NCBI RefSeq assembly: GCF_900110835.1
Contig: NZ_FOJG01000002.1
Location: forward strand, 1,764,979-1,828,978
DNA: 64,000 nt
DNA from: Chitinophaga arvensicola
Lineage (GTDB): Bacteria > Bacteroidota > Bacteroidia > Chitinophagales > Chitinophagaceae
Direction: 5' to 3'
The notes under the pieces were generated by a model. It did not search any database and was not told the DNA's origin. It was given only the letters and a program-made list of their open reading frames with translations. The translations under genes were made by a program, and so were the position numbers. Positions 39,601 through 48,635 of this stretch are shown here, in pieces (within the stretch, counting starts at the first letter, position 1; every line of letters starts with the position of its first letter).

Positions 39601-41898
39601 TTAGTTAATAATAATTTCATCGACCAACAACATGCTGTTACCACCTGCACCATATTCACCGGCAGGAATTACACCGTGGTTACGGGCTACAACCCTTACA
39701 TACCGGGCTTTCACCGGCGATACCTTCAAGCGTATTTTATTGCTGCCGTTTACCGGGAAAGAGTCCGCGCGGGCCAACGGCGTAAAATGAACACCATCGG
39801 CAGACACTTCAAATTCCAGGGAGGCAGGGGGCCACATTTTCTGCCAGTGATAATTCAACACATCTGCCCCTACCTGCTGAATAGTTTGTTCACTGCCCAG
39901 ATCCACCACCGCGTCCAGATCCCGCTTGCTGAAACCCAGCCATTGCTGGTCGTTGTAGCGGAGAGAACCTGCTATCCCATTTACCAGAAGGTTATTGTTG
40001 CCGGTAAATTTGGTATTAGGAGGTCCCTTCAAAGTAATCGCTGCACCGGTGGCTTTGTTGATGGTAAAAAGTTGCTGGAACGTTCTGTATCGTTGTTGAT
40101 TGTTCTGGTAAAGCGCTGCTTTCAAAGTACCGGTTTGCGCGATCTTCAGCGGCGCTTTGTATAAATTGCTTTTTGCACCGGGCTTGCTGCCATCGGTGGT
40201 ATAGCGGATCTCTGCCCCCACGGCATCCGTGTGGAGGGAAACAAAGAGCTGCCCTTTGGCGATGCTGTCTACCGCGTACGTGATTTCCTCCGCAGTCTGT
40301 GCGGCGTTGATATGCATTTTTTTCAGCAGCGGCGCCTGTGCTTTTACACGTTGCAGGAAGTCCGGGTAATCTCTTACTGTTTGCGGGGACCAGGCTCTTT
40401 CCGCCATGGCCAGCATACGGGGATAGATCATGTATTGCGCCTGTGCTTCTGTATCGAGATATTCACTCCACATCTGTCCCTGGATACCGGCAATATAAGG
40501 CAGTAATGCGGTGTCGCCGGCAGCTTTTAAGGGATCGTAGCCATATACATCTTTCAGCGGTGTATATCCGCCGGCGGCGGTTTTCTCTTCCGGGTATAAA
40601 GATTGGTAATAATCAAAATACAGTTTATCTTCCTGCGTCATGATCACATGATGTTGCTGCTTTGCGGCGGCAACAGCACCTTCCACCCCTCTCCAGCTCA
40701 TGACCGTAGCACCGGGCGCCAGGCCGCCTTCGAGGATTTCATCCCAGCCGATGATGTTACGTCCTTTACTGTTTACACGCTCACTGATGCGATGAATAAA
40801 ATAACTCTGTAAAGCATCTTCATCCGGCAGATGTTCGTCCTTCATGCGTTGCTGACAGGCGGAACAATGGGCCCAGCGGACTTTTGGACACTCGTCACCA
40901 CCTATATGGATATACGAAGAAGGGAATAGTTCCATCACCTCGTCCAATACATCCTCTAAAAAAGTAAAAGTGCTGTCGTTGCCTGCGCAGAAAACATCAT
41001 CAAAGATGCCCCAGAACTGCGCGGTTTTGTATGGTCCTTTTGTACAGCCCAGGGAAGGATAAGCCGTAAGTGCCGCCAGTGCATGACCCGGCATTTCTAT
41101 TTCCGGGATCACGTTGATCTGGCGTGCAGCGGCATAAGCCACTACTTCCTTGATCTGTTCCTGTGTGTAGTAACCACCGTATTTCTTTCCGTCGAAGCGG
41201 TGAGGCAATTCTTTTTTATGTCCGATCATGGTCTGATCGCGCCAGGCGGCAACAGATTGCAGTTTCGGGTATTTTTTTATTTCAATACGCCAGCCCTGAT
41301 CATCAGTCAGGTGCCAGTGGAAATTGTTGATTTTATATAACGCCAGTTGATCAATGAACTGTTTTATAAAGTTCACGGAAAAAAAATGGCGGCTTACATC
41401 CAGGTGCATCCCCCGGTAACCGAAGCGGGGATAATCGTAGATATCCGCACCAGGCAAAACCAGCGTAGCAGCATTTTTATGGCGCCATAACTGCCGCAGT
41501 GTTCCGATACCATGTAGGATGCCGGCAGCATCGTACGCGGTGAGCGATACCTGTTCGGGCGTAATCTGCAGCCGGTAGCCTTCCGCGTGTTTAACGAGGG
41601 TGGAATCTATATGTAACGTGATCCGGTTATTGCCCGGATGTTTCACGAAAGTGGTTTTAGCTGGCAGCGGCATACCGCTTTCTTCCGCGATATATCCCTG
41701 TAGCAGCGCCAGTGCAATTTCGTTGCCTGGATCAGCCATCACCGCCGTATGGGCGCTGATCACAAAACTATCGGTGTTATAGGTAGCCGACACGGGCAAA
41801 GGAATCAAGGCTGCCGGTGCGGCAGCCTTTTTTTCCTGGGCAGATGTGGTGCTGTAAACACCCATCAGCATTGATATGATTAATATGCTTTTCATCAT
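39601..41898 (-). CDS. Family 20 beta-N-acetylhexosaminidase
   Basis: A 765-residue glycoside hydrolase (GH20) releasing terminal GlcNAc or GalNAc from chitin fragments or glycans by substrate-assisted catalysis. Signal peptide ending TTSAQ; GH20b-like N-domain about 31-150; barrel from about 155 with HWHLTDDQGWR (194-204) and the catalytic pair D335-E336 in HIGGDE; chitobiase C-terminal domain about 530-620; F5/8-type C carbohydrate-binding domain about 625-765. Start overlaps the SusD stop by one base (TAATG), so translation is coupled with that gene. Confidence 0.95.
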   Translation of the reverse strand: MMKSILIISMLMGVYSTTSAQEKKAAAPAALIPLPVSATYNTDSFVISAHTAVMADPGNEIALALLQGYIAEESGMPLPAKTTFVKHPGNNRITLHIDSTLVKHAEGYRLQITPEQVSLTAYDAAGILHGIGTLRQLWRHKNAATLVLPGADIYDYPRFGYRGMHLDVSRHFFSVNFIKQFIDQLALYKINNFHWHLTDDQGWRIEIKKYPKLQSVAAWRDQTMIGHKKELPHRFDGKKYGGYYTQEQIKEVVAYAAARQINVIPEIEMPGHALAALTAYPSLGCTKGPYKTAQFWGIFDDVFCAGNDSTFTFLEDVLDEVMELFPSSYIHIGGDECPKVRWAHCSACQQRMKDEHLPDEDALQSYFIHRISERVNSKGRNIIGWDEILEGGLAPGATVMSWRGVEGAVAAAKQQHHVIMTQEDKLYFDYYQSLYPEEKTAAGGYTPLKDVYGYDPLKAAGDTALLPYIAGIQGQMWSEYLDTEAQAQYMIYPRMLAMAERAWSPQTVRDYPDFLQRVKAQAPLLKKMHINAAQTAEEITYAVDSIAKGQLFVSLHTDAVGAEIRYTTDGSKPGAKSNLYKAPLKIAQTGTLKAALYQNNQQRYRTFQQLFTINKATGAAITLKGPPNTKFTGNNNLLVNGIAGSLRYNDQQWLGFSKRDLDAVVDLGSEQTIQQVGADVLNYHWQKMWPPASLEFEVSADGVHFTPLARADSFPVNGSNKIRLKVSPVKARYVRVVARNHGVIPAGEYGAGGNSMLLVDEIIIN

Positions 41899-43463
41899 TA
41901 TTTATCCCACCACATTCTGGTTGTTAATAAATCCGGTCCTTGTCTGCTTACTGCTTCACGGTAATGTACACCGTTGATACCCTGATCTGCCAGGGAATAA
42001 GGCAAACGACGAGGGATAGTACCATTGGTGGCGTTGCCCACATAGTTTACGGGAACCAGCGCAGGGTAACCGGTACGTCTCCAGTTAGCGTATGCTTCCT
42101 GTTCATCGAGCAATAACGCCGCCCAGAACTGTGTATGGATCTGGTTCATCTGTGCTTCAAAAGAGCCGCCGGTGTTCAATGCGTGGTCCGTTACATACTG
42201 GTTAATTTTAGCCGGGGCAATCACACCTGCAGCACCAAACAATGACCAGTTCTTTAACGCCGCTGTGACGCCGCTATTGTAGTATTGCGCTTTATCACCT
42301 GTGATCCATCCACGCAGGGCCGCTTCACTGAGCAACAGGTTGGTTTCGGCGTTGGTAAGCAACAGTAAAGGCGCTGCCATATTCAATACCGTGGCCGGGT
42401 TAGGTTCTGAGAACGTCACAAAGTTCGGCAGTTTTACATCCGTTCCGTTTGGCATTCCTTTCTGGATAGCAGCCGACGTATCCGGTACATCATTATTCCA
42501 TACTACCGATACCACCCCTAAACGCGGATCGTTGTTCGTTTTCAGGAAGTCGATAAATGTTTTGCTGTATTTACCTAACTCCGTATTATCCTTACCGTGG
42601 GAACTCAGGCCATAATCCTGACCTACCAGTTCAAATGCCACCGGGTTATTATTATAAATCTGCGGACCGTTGGTATACTGCACTACTGCATTATCCTGTC
42701 CGTCGATGATAACACCACCGGCTACTGCTTTCTGTACCCAGTCTTTCGCTATTACCTTACCATCCGTAGTTTTGGTGGTACGCATCGCTACTCTCAGCAT
42801 CAGCGAATAACCCAGTTTTTTCCATTTGTCTACGTTTCCGTTGTACAACAGATCTGCGGCGCCGAATGTTGTGGTTTTGCTGTTGTCAAAAGCTTTGATG
42901 GCTTCATCCAGTTCTTTCAGCATATTCGCATAAATATCTGCCTGTGCGTCGTACTTCGGCAGGAATACGCCCTCGGTCCTTCCCTTGCTGGCATCTGAGT
43001 AAGGCACATCTCCGTAAAGATCCGTAATACGCTGCATCAGCAATACTTTCCAGATGCGGGTAGCGGAGAGCTTATTCACGTTATCACCGATGTTGGCAGG
43101 CTTACTCAGTTCATTGATAATTTCCTGGAGCGTGATGATCACATTGGTATAAATGTACTGGTAGTAAAAACTCTGGTACCGGTCATTTACCGCATACTTA
43201 TCACCGGAACCGGAACCTGCAATTTCCTTGGCAATGGAAAAGTGCTGGATAAAGGTACCACAGTGGAGATAAGAGGTATAGAAGTAAGTTCTGTCGTATA
43301 CCAGGCTTCCCTTTAACAGGCTTTGTGTAAACAGGTAGTTGACATTGGGCGTGGTGGAAGCATTTGGATTTTTATTCAGTTCCTGAAATCCTTTGTCGCA
43401 GGAAGACAGTCCCAGTACTGCTCCCAACAGAAAAATGTATTTATATCTGGCAAATCGTTGCAT
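41898..43463 (-). CDS. SusD-like lipoprotein
   Basis: A 521-residue SusD-like_2-type lipoprotein: signal with LGLSSC (Cys22) then DKGFQELNKNPNAS, which is typical of this subgroup, and later RIWKVLLMQRITDLYGDVPYSDA and ANWRRTGYPALVPVN. It binds glycan at the cell surface for the SusC encoded upstream. Between SusC and the GH20 enzyme it forms the binding part of an N-acetylhexosaminide-degrading locus. Confidence 0.93.
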   Translation of the reverse strand: MQRFARYKYIFLLGAVLGLSSCDKGFQELNKNPNASTTPNVNYLFTQSLLKGSLVYDRTYFYTSYLHCGTFIQHFSIAKEIAGSGSGDKYAVNDRYQSFYYQYIYTNVIITLQEIINELSKPANIGDNVNKLSATRIWKVLLMQRITDLYGDVPYSDASKGRTEGVFLPKYDAQADIYANMLKELDEAIKAFDNSKTTTFGAADLLYNGNVDKWKKLGYSLMLRVAMRTTKTTDGKVIAKDWVQKAVAGGVIIDGQDNAVVQYTNGPQIYNNNPVAFELVGQDYGLSSHGKDNTELGKYSKTFIDFLKTNNDPRLGVVSVVWNNDVPDTSAAIQKGMPNGTDVKLPNFVTFSEPNPATVLNMAAPLLLLTNAETNLLLSEAALRGWITGDKAQYYNSGVTAALKNWSLFGAAGVIAPAKINQYVTDHALNTGGSFEAQMNQIHTQFWAALLLDEQEAYANWRRTGYPALVPVNYVGNATNGTIPRRLPYSLADQGINGVHYREAVSRQGPDLLTTRMWWDK

Positions 43464-43485
43464 GAGTAATTGTTTTAAGCGTGAA

Positions 43486-46400
43486 CTACAGTTTTACCAT
43501 CAGGTTGATACCATAACTTCTTGTACGTGGTACACCAAACATTTCGAAACCTTGTGCGTTGGCATTGCTGAACGTAGACTCCGGATCGATGTTCGGCGCA
43601 TTTTTGTACAGGATAAACAGGTTTCTGGCCACAAAGGATACAGAAGCGCCCTGTACTTTCGCGAAAGACAACGCCTTTGTTGGAATGCTGTAGCTCAATA
43701 CTACCTGTCTTAATTTGATGAAGCTGGCGTCGTATACAAATTTCTCAGAGAGATTCTTGTAGTTATCGTAGTACTGTTGCAGACCTGTAGCATACGTGAA
43801 AGTGTGTGTAAAAGGCTTTCCTTCTTCATCAACACCAGTAACTGTCAGCCCGCCGTCACGGCCGGGCAGCGTCAGTTTGGTCAATCCGAAACGGGTAGCA
43901 TACAGGTTGGTACCGGAGTAGATATGACCACCGAATTTACCATCGATCAGGAAGCTCAGGTTAAACTGTTTGTAGCGGAAGTTGTTGGTGATACCGCCAG
44001 TCCATGGAGAGATACCGGTACCCAGATCTGTCTGATCGGTAGCGGCTTCATAACCATTGCTTTTGTAAATGGTATTGCCGTTGGCATCTTTTCTTACTTT
44101 GAAACCTTTGATGAGGCTATATGGTTTGCCCACTTCAGCATAAAGGAATGCGTAGTTATTTACGGCGATATCCAGTTGCAGGTTATTAAGGCCTTCATTC
44201 AGTTTCACGACTTCATTTTTGTTGTAGGCCATATTGAAGCTTACATCCCAGGCGAAGTTTTTCTTTTTCACGGGGGTGCCGGACAGCATCAGTTCAATTC
44301 CTTTATTGCTCATTTCACCTACGTTGAGGTAAGCAGAGTTATAACCGGAAGAAGGCGATACCGCTACGTTCATGATATCATCCGTTGTTTTACGGTTATA
44401 CACGGTGATATCGGCAGCAAGGCGACTGTTGAGGAAGCGGCCTTCGATACCTGCTTCAATGGTGGTAGAGGTGAACGGCTTCAGTTCCTGGTTAGGCGCC
44501 ATCAGTAAGCCGGAGCCCACACCATTGGTTTGGGTAGGCGTTTGCAGCGGTTGTCCGAGGTGACCACCACCGGGTACCATGCTGTAGGTCTGGTTCAGTG
44601 CATATGCCAGTGGCGCGCCGCCACCCACCTGTGCCCAGGAAGATCTTACTTTGGCATAGTTGATCCAGGACGGCAGTTTCACGGCTTCAGAGAGCAGGAA
44701 GCTGGCGCCTACAGAAGGATAAAAGATGTTGTTCTTTTTAGGAGACAAGGTAGAGAACCAGTCGTTACGGCCGGTAGCAGAAATGAACAGCAAGTTTCTG
44801 AAAGAGAGATCCAGTGAACCGAATACGGAATTGGTAGCCTGATGTTGGTTCAGATTTTTAGAGCTTAAGTTTTTTACGTTGGAAGGATCGTAAAAACCGG
44901 GTTCAAAAAATCCTTTACCATCGAAGATCACAGCGTCTGATTTGGCTTTGCGCTGGTTACCACCCACCATAGCGGTGAGATCGAAATCGCGGTTAATTTT
45001 CGCCTGGTAGTTCAGGGTCAGTTCACCATTGGTTTCGGAAGAAGTAGTATTGGTTTGCGCATAGAATCCGTCTACTGCATAAGCGGTACCGGTGGGAACT
45101 ACGCCTACATAGCCCATGTTCATATAATCGTGGTTCACGCGGCCACGTACAAACAGGTTGTCGAGGATGTTGTATTTGATGCTCACGTTACCGATAAAGC
45201 GGTTGCGGTCATCGTTGTTTTTAAATTTATTGAGAATGAAGTAAGGGTTGCCTGCGAATTCTGAGGGGTTCCATTTTACTTCGTTGCCGTCTTTATCATA
45301 ACCGGGATCCATGTTGCGGATATCAACGGTATTGGCCAGCATATAGGTACTCCAGTTCAGGTTGCCCGGTGCATCGGATACGCCGCTTCTGTTCTCTGCT
45401 TTTTCGATATTGTATTGTGCGTAGGCTTCAACAGTGAGTTTTTTGCTCAGGTTGGAGTTCACGCTGGCAGAGAAGATTTTTTTATTCAGGTGCTGGTTGG
45501 GTACCAGCCCCTTGTTGTTCATATCCGACAGGGAAGCACGGAAGGTGGTGCTTTCATTACCACCGGAAAAAGATACGGTGTTGGTGAAAGTGGTACCGGT
45601 GCGGTAGAAATTCTTGATATTATTAGGCTGTGCAGAATAAGGACGGCTTACACCATCGAACTGTACCACATCGGTGCCGTCCATTTTTGGTCCCCATGAA
45701 AGGCGACCGGCGGCGATGGCTTCATTTTTTGTTTTTGGTTTATTACCATTGGTACCGGAGCCGTATTCATATTGCCAGTCGGGGATAATGGCCGGTGTTT
45801 CAGCGGTAAAGGTGGAGTTGTAGTCCACACCGATTCCTTTTTGTGCCACGCCTTTTTTGGTGGTGATGAGAATAACACCGTTGGCAGCACGGGCACCATA
45901 AAGCGCCGCAGCAGTACCGCCTTTCAGCACGGTAATAGATTCGATGTCGTCCGGGTTGATGCCGCCGATACCATCACCGCGATCGCTGTTGAGACCGATG
46001 GCGCCATTGCCGCTGGCAGGAACGCTCTGGGTGGTATTGTCGATAGGCATCCCGTTGATCACGTACAGTGGCTGGTTGTCGCCGTTGAGGGAACCGGTAC
46101 CACGGATAATTACGCGGCTGGAGCTACCGGCGCCGCCAGCGAGACTGGAAGCATTTACACCGGCAATTTTACCGGTCAGTGAGTTGGCCACATTGATTTC
46201 GCGGGCCTGGGTAAATTCAGCGCCCTTTACCTCTGTAACGGCGTAGGCTACTGCTTTTTTGTCTTTTTTGATACCCAGTGCGGTTACCACAAGTTCTCCC
46301 AGGGCTTTGGAAGCCTGGTCGAGCTGAATAGCGACAGTCGTTTGTCCTGGCGCCACTTTTACTTCTTTCCTTTCATATCCTACATAGGTAACGGCGAGTG

Positions 46401-46659
46401 TAATGTTGGCAGTGTAGGTAGCAGGAATTTGCAGGGTAAATTTACCATTGGCATCTGTTACCGCGCCAACACCTTTGGCGGATAGCAGGGCAATGGTGGC
46501 CCCGATAATGTGTTGTCCATCCGGACCGGTGACGGTACCTGAAATGGGAGAAGGCTTGCTGGCAGGTGTTTGAGCGTAACTTCCAAGACAAAACAATAAG
46601 CTGATTACAGGCAGAAATAGTTTTGTGAAAGTTGCCATGTTTATGACATTTTTCATCAT
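43486..46659 (-). CDS. SusC/RagA family TonB-dependent receptor without STN domain
   Basis: A 1057-residue outer-membrane transporter. Signal peptide (about 10-29, LFLPVISLLFCLGSYAQ), carboxypeptidase-regulatory-like domain about 39-113 and then plug (LGELVVTALGIKKDKKAVAYAV, NPDDIESITVLKGG) and barrel. No STN domain, so it should not signal to a FecR. This fits a divergent DeoR-type regulator instead of a sigma/FecR pair. Probable ligands are chitooligosaccharides or N-glycan fragments, judged from the GH20 gene. Confidence 0.94.
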   Translation of the reverse strand: MMKNVINMATFTKLFLPVISLLFCLGSYAQTPASKPSPISGTVTGPDGQHIIGATIALLSAKGVGAVTDANGKFTLQIPATYTANITLAVTYVGYERKEVKVAPGQTTVAIQLDQASKALGELVVTALGIKKDKKAVAYAVTEVKGAEFTQAREINVANSLTGKIAGVNASSLAGGAGSSSRVIIRGTGSLNGDNQPLYVINGMPIDNTTQSVPASGNGAIGLNSDRGDGIGGINPDDIESITVLKGGTAAALYGARAANGVILITTKKGVAQKGIGVDYNSTFTAETPAIIPDWQYEYGSGTNGNKPKTKNEAIAAGRLSWGPKMDGTDVVQFDGVSRPYSAQPNNIKNFYRTGTTFTNTVSFSGGNESTTFRASLSDMNNKGLVPNQHLNKKIFSASVNSNLSKKLTVEAYAQYNIEKAENRSGVSDAPGNLNWSTYMLANTVDIRNMDPGYDKDGNEVKWNPSEFAGNPYFILNKFKNNDDRNRFIGNVSIKYNILDNLFVRGRVNHDYMNMGYVGVVPTGTAYAVDGFYAQTNTTSSETNGELTLNYQAKINRDFDLTAMVGGNQRKAKSDAVIFDGKGFFEPGFYDPSNVKNLSSKNLNQHQATNSVFGSLDLSFRNLLFISATGRNDWFSTLSPKKNNIFYPSVGASFLLSEAVKLPSWINYAKVRSSWAQVGGGAPLAYALNQTYSMVPGGGHLGQPLQTPTQTNGVGSGLLMAPNQELKPFTSTTIEAGIEGRFLNSRLAADITVYNRKTTDDIMNVAVSPSSGYNSAYLNVGEMSNKGIELMLSGTPVKKKNFAWDVSFNMAYNKNEVVKLNEGLNNLQLDIAVNNYAFLYAEVGKPYSLIKGFKVRKDANGNTIYKSNGYEAATDQTDLGTGISPWTGGITNNFRYKQFNLSFLIDGKFGGHIYSGTNLYATRFGLTKLTLPGRDGGLTVTGVDEEGKPFTHTFTYATGLQQYYDNYKNLSEKFVYDASFIKLRQVVLSYSIPTKALSFAKVQGASVSFVARNLFILYKNAPNIDPESTFSNANAQGFEMFGVPRTRSYGINLMVKL

Positions 46660-46975
46660 TGTGGTTTGGTTGATAGTTCTTACAAATAATGCGGAAATAC
46701 TGCTCTAAAATAGTCAATACATTCATTTCTGCAAATTATTTGCAAATAATAATTGCAAAATATGCACTAACTAGAAACGATTATTATATTAATCAATTGA
46801 TTATTAACAAAATGTAATTATTTAATTTTTGCAGAAAAATTAAATAACGCAATAAAAGTGCAAAATCAGGTTGGTTCCTCTATTTTTGCGCTAGTATTAT
46901 TTTACCCGGCAGGTCCGAAACATTGCAAATGCTGGGAATTTTAACTATCATCACCCTTTGAATCGTCGCAACGCT
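46660..46975. promoter_or_regulatory. AT-rich divergent promoter region with repeated TGCAAA motifs
   Basis: 316 bases between susC and the DeoR gene, no coding signal. It holds TGCAAA-type motifs at 46730, 46741, 46754, 46859 and 46924, including the palindrome TGCAAATTATTTGCA (46730-46744). A perfect palindrome TAATCAATTGATTA lies at about 46790-46803. TATTTTTG (46881-46888) matches the -7 consensus for the DeoR gene. These repeats are candidate operators for the DeoR protein. Confidence 0.6.
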
Positions 46976-47749
46976 ATGGATAGTACTAACACGCCCCCTG
47001 TTTCCCTGACAAAAAAAGCCAGGAAGCAGTTAATTATTCAGCAGGTGAACATCCACACCCGCATTACCTACACCGAGCTGGTAACCCTGATCAATGTATC
47101 TGAGGACACCATCCGCCGTGATGTAAATGAACTGGCCGACGACGGCGAAGTAGTGAAGATCAAGGGTGGCGCCATGTCTATTGCCTATCATTACGGGCAT
47201 GACTCGCAGACCTATGCACAGAACAATAAGCTGGTGATTGCGGAAAAAACGCTGCAGTTGCTGCGGGATGATATGATTGTGTTGATTGGCGGAGGCACTA
47301 CTATAAGAGAGTTTATCAAAAAAATACCGGCTACTTTAAAGGCTACTTTTATCACGGTGAATGTATTGTCTGCCGTGGAACTACTGGATAAACCCATGAT
47401 AAAAACGATCGTGATCGGCGGACAGATTTCTGCCTACAGCCAGATGACGGTGAGCGGAGAAGTATTTGAATACTTATCAAACATCAAAGCGGATCTCTGT
47501 ATCATTGGTACCAATGCCATTGATCCGGTAAACGGGTTGACGGATGCCGACTGGGAAACTATCCAGGTAAAGAAGGCGATGATCAAAGCCACGGAGAAAG
47601 TGGCCATACTGGCTATTTCAGAGAAGTTAAATTCGTCGATGAAAATGAAGATTGCCGACCTGCAGGATATTCACTATCTCATTACCGAGTTACCGGCCAG
47701 CAGTCCGGAGCTACAGGCATATAAAGCAAAAAATCTCACGATATTATAA
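46976..47749 (+). CDS. DeoR/GlpR family transcriptional regulator
   Basis: A 257-residue regulator from the ATG at 46976 (a TTG 18 bases earlier is less likely). N-terminal HTH of the DeoR type (KKARKQLIIQQV, RITYTELVTLINVSEDTIRRDVNELAD) and the sugar-phosphate-sensing DeoRC domain (LIGGGTTIREFIKKI, CIIGTNAIDPVNGLTDADWE). Such proteins answer to a sugar phosphate, for example GlcNAc-6-phosphate or a KDG-type phosphate. Divergent from the susC-susD-GH20 operon, it is the likely local regulator. Confidence 0.92.
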   Translation: MDSTNTPPVSLTKKARKQLIIQQVNIHTRITYTELVTLINVSEDTIRRDVNELADDGEVVKIKGGAMSIAYHYGHDSQTYAQNNKLVIAEKTLQLLRDDMIVLIGGGTTIREFIKKIPATLKATFITVNVLSAVELLDKPMIKTIVIGGQISAYSQMTVSGEVFEYLSNIKADLCIIGTNAIDPVNGLTDADWETIQVKKAMIKATEKVAILAISEKLNSSMKMKIADLQDIHYLITELPASSPELQAYKAKNLTIL

Positions 47750-47751
47750 TT

Positions 47752-47777
47752 AAAAAAGCGTCTTACGACGCTTTTTT
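47752..47777. terminator. Bidirectional intrinsic terminator
   Basis: AAAAAAGCGTC, TTAC loop, GACGCTTTTTT, between the convergent DeoR gene and the small HMA-like gene. T runs exist on both sides. Confidence 0.9.
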
Positions 47778-47988
47778 ATTCTTCCATTACCTGGCACTCA
47801 AATCCGTTTTCAGTGACCAGCATCATTATTTTTCCGGGGTGAAAATCATTCCCTTCTACTCTCAGTACACGGTCTCTGTCTTCCAGGTCAAAATTAATTT
47901 TACTCTCCGGAAAGTTCCGGAGTAACAGCGCAACAATTTCTTTCGCGGCTGCTACACGTTGTACATTTGTTACGAATACCTCTACCAT
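47776..47988 (-). CDS. Small HMA-fold-like protein without CxxC
   Basis: A 70-residue protein with the size and strand/helix pattern of heavy-metal-associated domains (VEVFVTNV, helix to about 25, INFDLEDRDRVLRVEG, then KIMMLVTENGFECQVMEE). It lacks the metal-binding CxxC motif, so it may not bind copper. Small proteins of this kind are common in Bacteroidota and of unknown role. It is followed on the same strand at short distance by nothing else; the DinB gene lies upstream by 14 bases. Confidence 0.7.
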   Translation of the reverse strand: MVEVFVTNVQRVAAAKEIVALLLRNFPESKINFDLEDRDRVLRVEGNDFHPGKIMMLVTENGFECQVMEE

Positions 47989-48002
47989 TTGGATAATTTT
48001 GA

Positions 48003-48491
48003 TTACATGTATTTCATCGGCTCATAGCCCAGCAATCGCCGCCACAGCGCGATTTGGCCGATACAATTGGCTTCCCGGTAAATATTGAAAGACAGCAGAT
48101 CCCACAGCGACATTTTCATGCCCGGGAATTCCAGTATATGATCCAGTTGTTCGTCCGTTACATTCACGAGGGCTGTTCTTAATAACGGCGTAATCTGTTG
48201 CCAGTCTTTTTTAAATATTTCGAGAGATGGATACTGCTGACCATCCTTGATGCCCTGAAAGTTTTTGAAGAGTTCATCTGCACTGGAAGTTGCTGCTACT
48301 TTCAGCAAACCTGCCAAATCATATCTTTGTTGTACCAGGCTGCCAGCCAGCCATGCCACGTGATTGGCGGGTGTATCCAGGCGTTTGTGTGCGTCTTCAT
48401 CCGTAATGCCGACGAGTACTTTCGGATAAAATTCTGTGTGGAGGTCAAACAGTGGCAGGATGCCCAGCATCCGGGTGCTTTTAGTTTCCAT
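48003..48491 (-). CDS. DinB family protein
   Basis: A 162-residue four-helix DinB/DUF664-like protein (FDLHTEFYPKVL, NHVAWLAGSLVQQRYDL, and SLWDLLSFNIYREANCIGQIALWRRLLG). DinB-type proteins are metal-binding and include thiol-dependent transferases; the sequence has one plausible metal His in NHVAWLAG. Specific activity unknown. It is divergent from the GlxA-type regulator, and both share a GGTTTTCAA motif in their leaders. Confidence 0.8.
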   Translation of the reverse strand: METKSTRMLGILPLFDLHTEFYPKVLVGITDEDAHKRLDTPANHVAWLAGSLVQQRYDLAGLLKVAATSSADELFKNFQGIKDGQQYPSLEIFKKDWQQITPLLRTALVNVTDEQLDHILEFPGMKMSLWDLLSFNIYREANCIGQIALWRRLLGYEPMKYM

Positions 48492-48601
48492 ATACGGTAT
48501 AATTTTTTTTGGTTTTCAAACTAATGGAAAGGTAGTCCATATTTTTTCGCAGGATGGATGCTGAGGAAGTCAATCTTAGGGGGTATTTGCGACAAATTCG
48601 T

Positions 48602-48609
48602 TATGTTTG
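48602..48609 (+). promoter_or_regulatory. TAnnTTTG -7 element of the GlxA-type regulator gene
   Basis: TATGTTTG, 26 bases before the ATG at 48636. It lies in an inverted repeat TGTTTG-N6-CAAACA (48604-48621) that could be an operator. Confidence 0.5.
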
Positions 48610-48635
48610 AGTAGACAAACAAAATTGAAAACCAT

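Noticed and set aside
43777..44508. 243-codon plus-strand frame
   Set aside because: It is antisense to a susC gene with full domain structure; no independent features.
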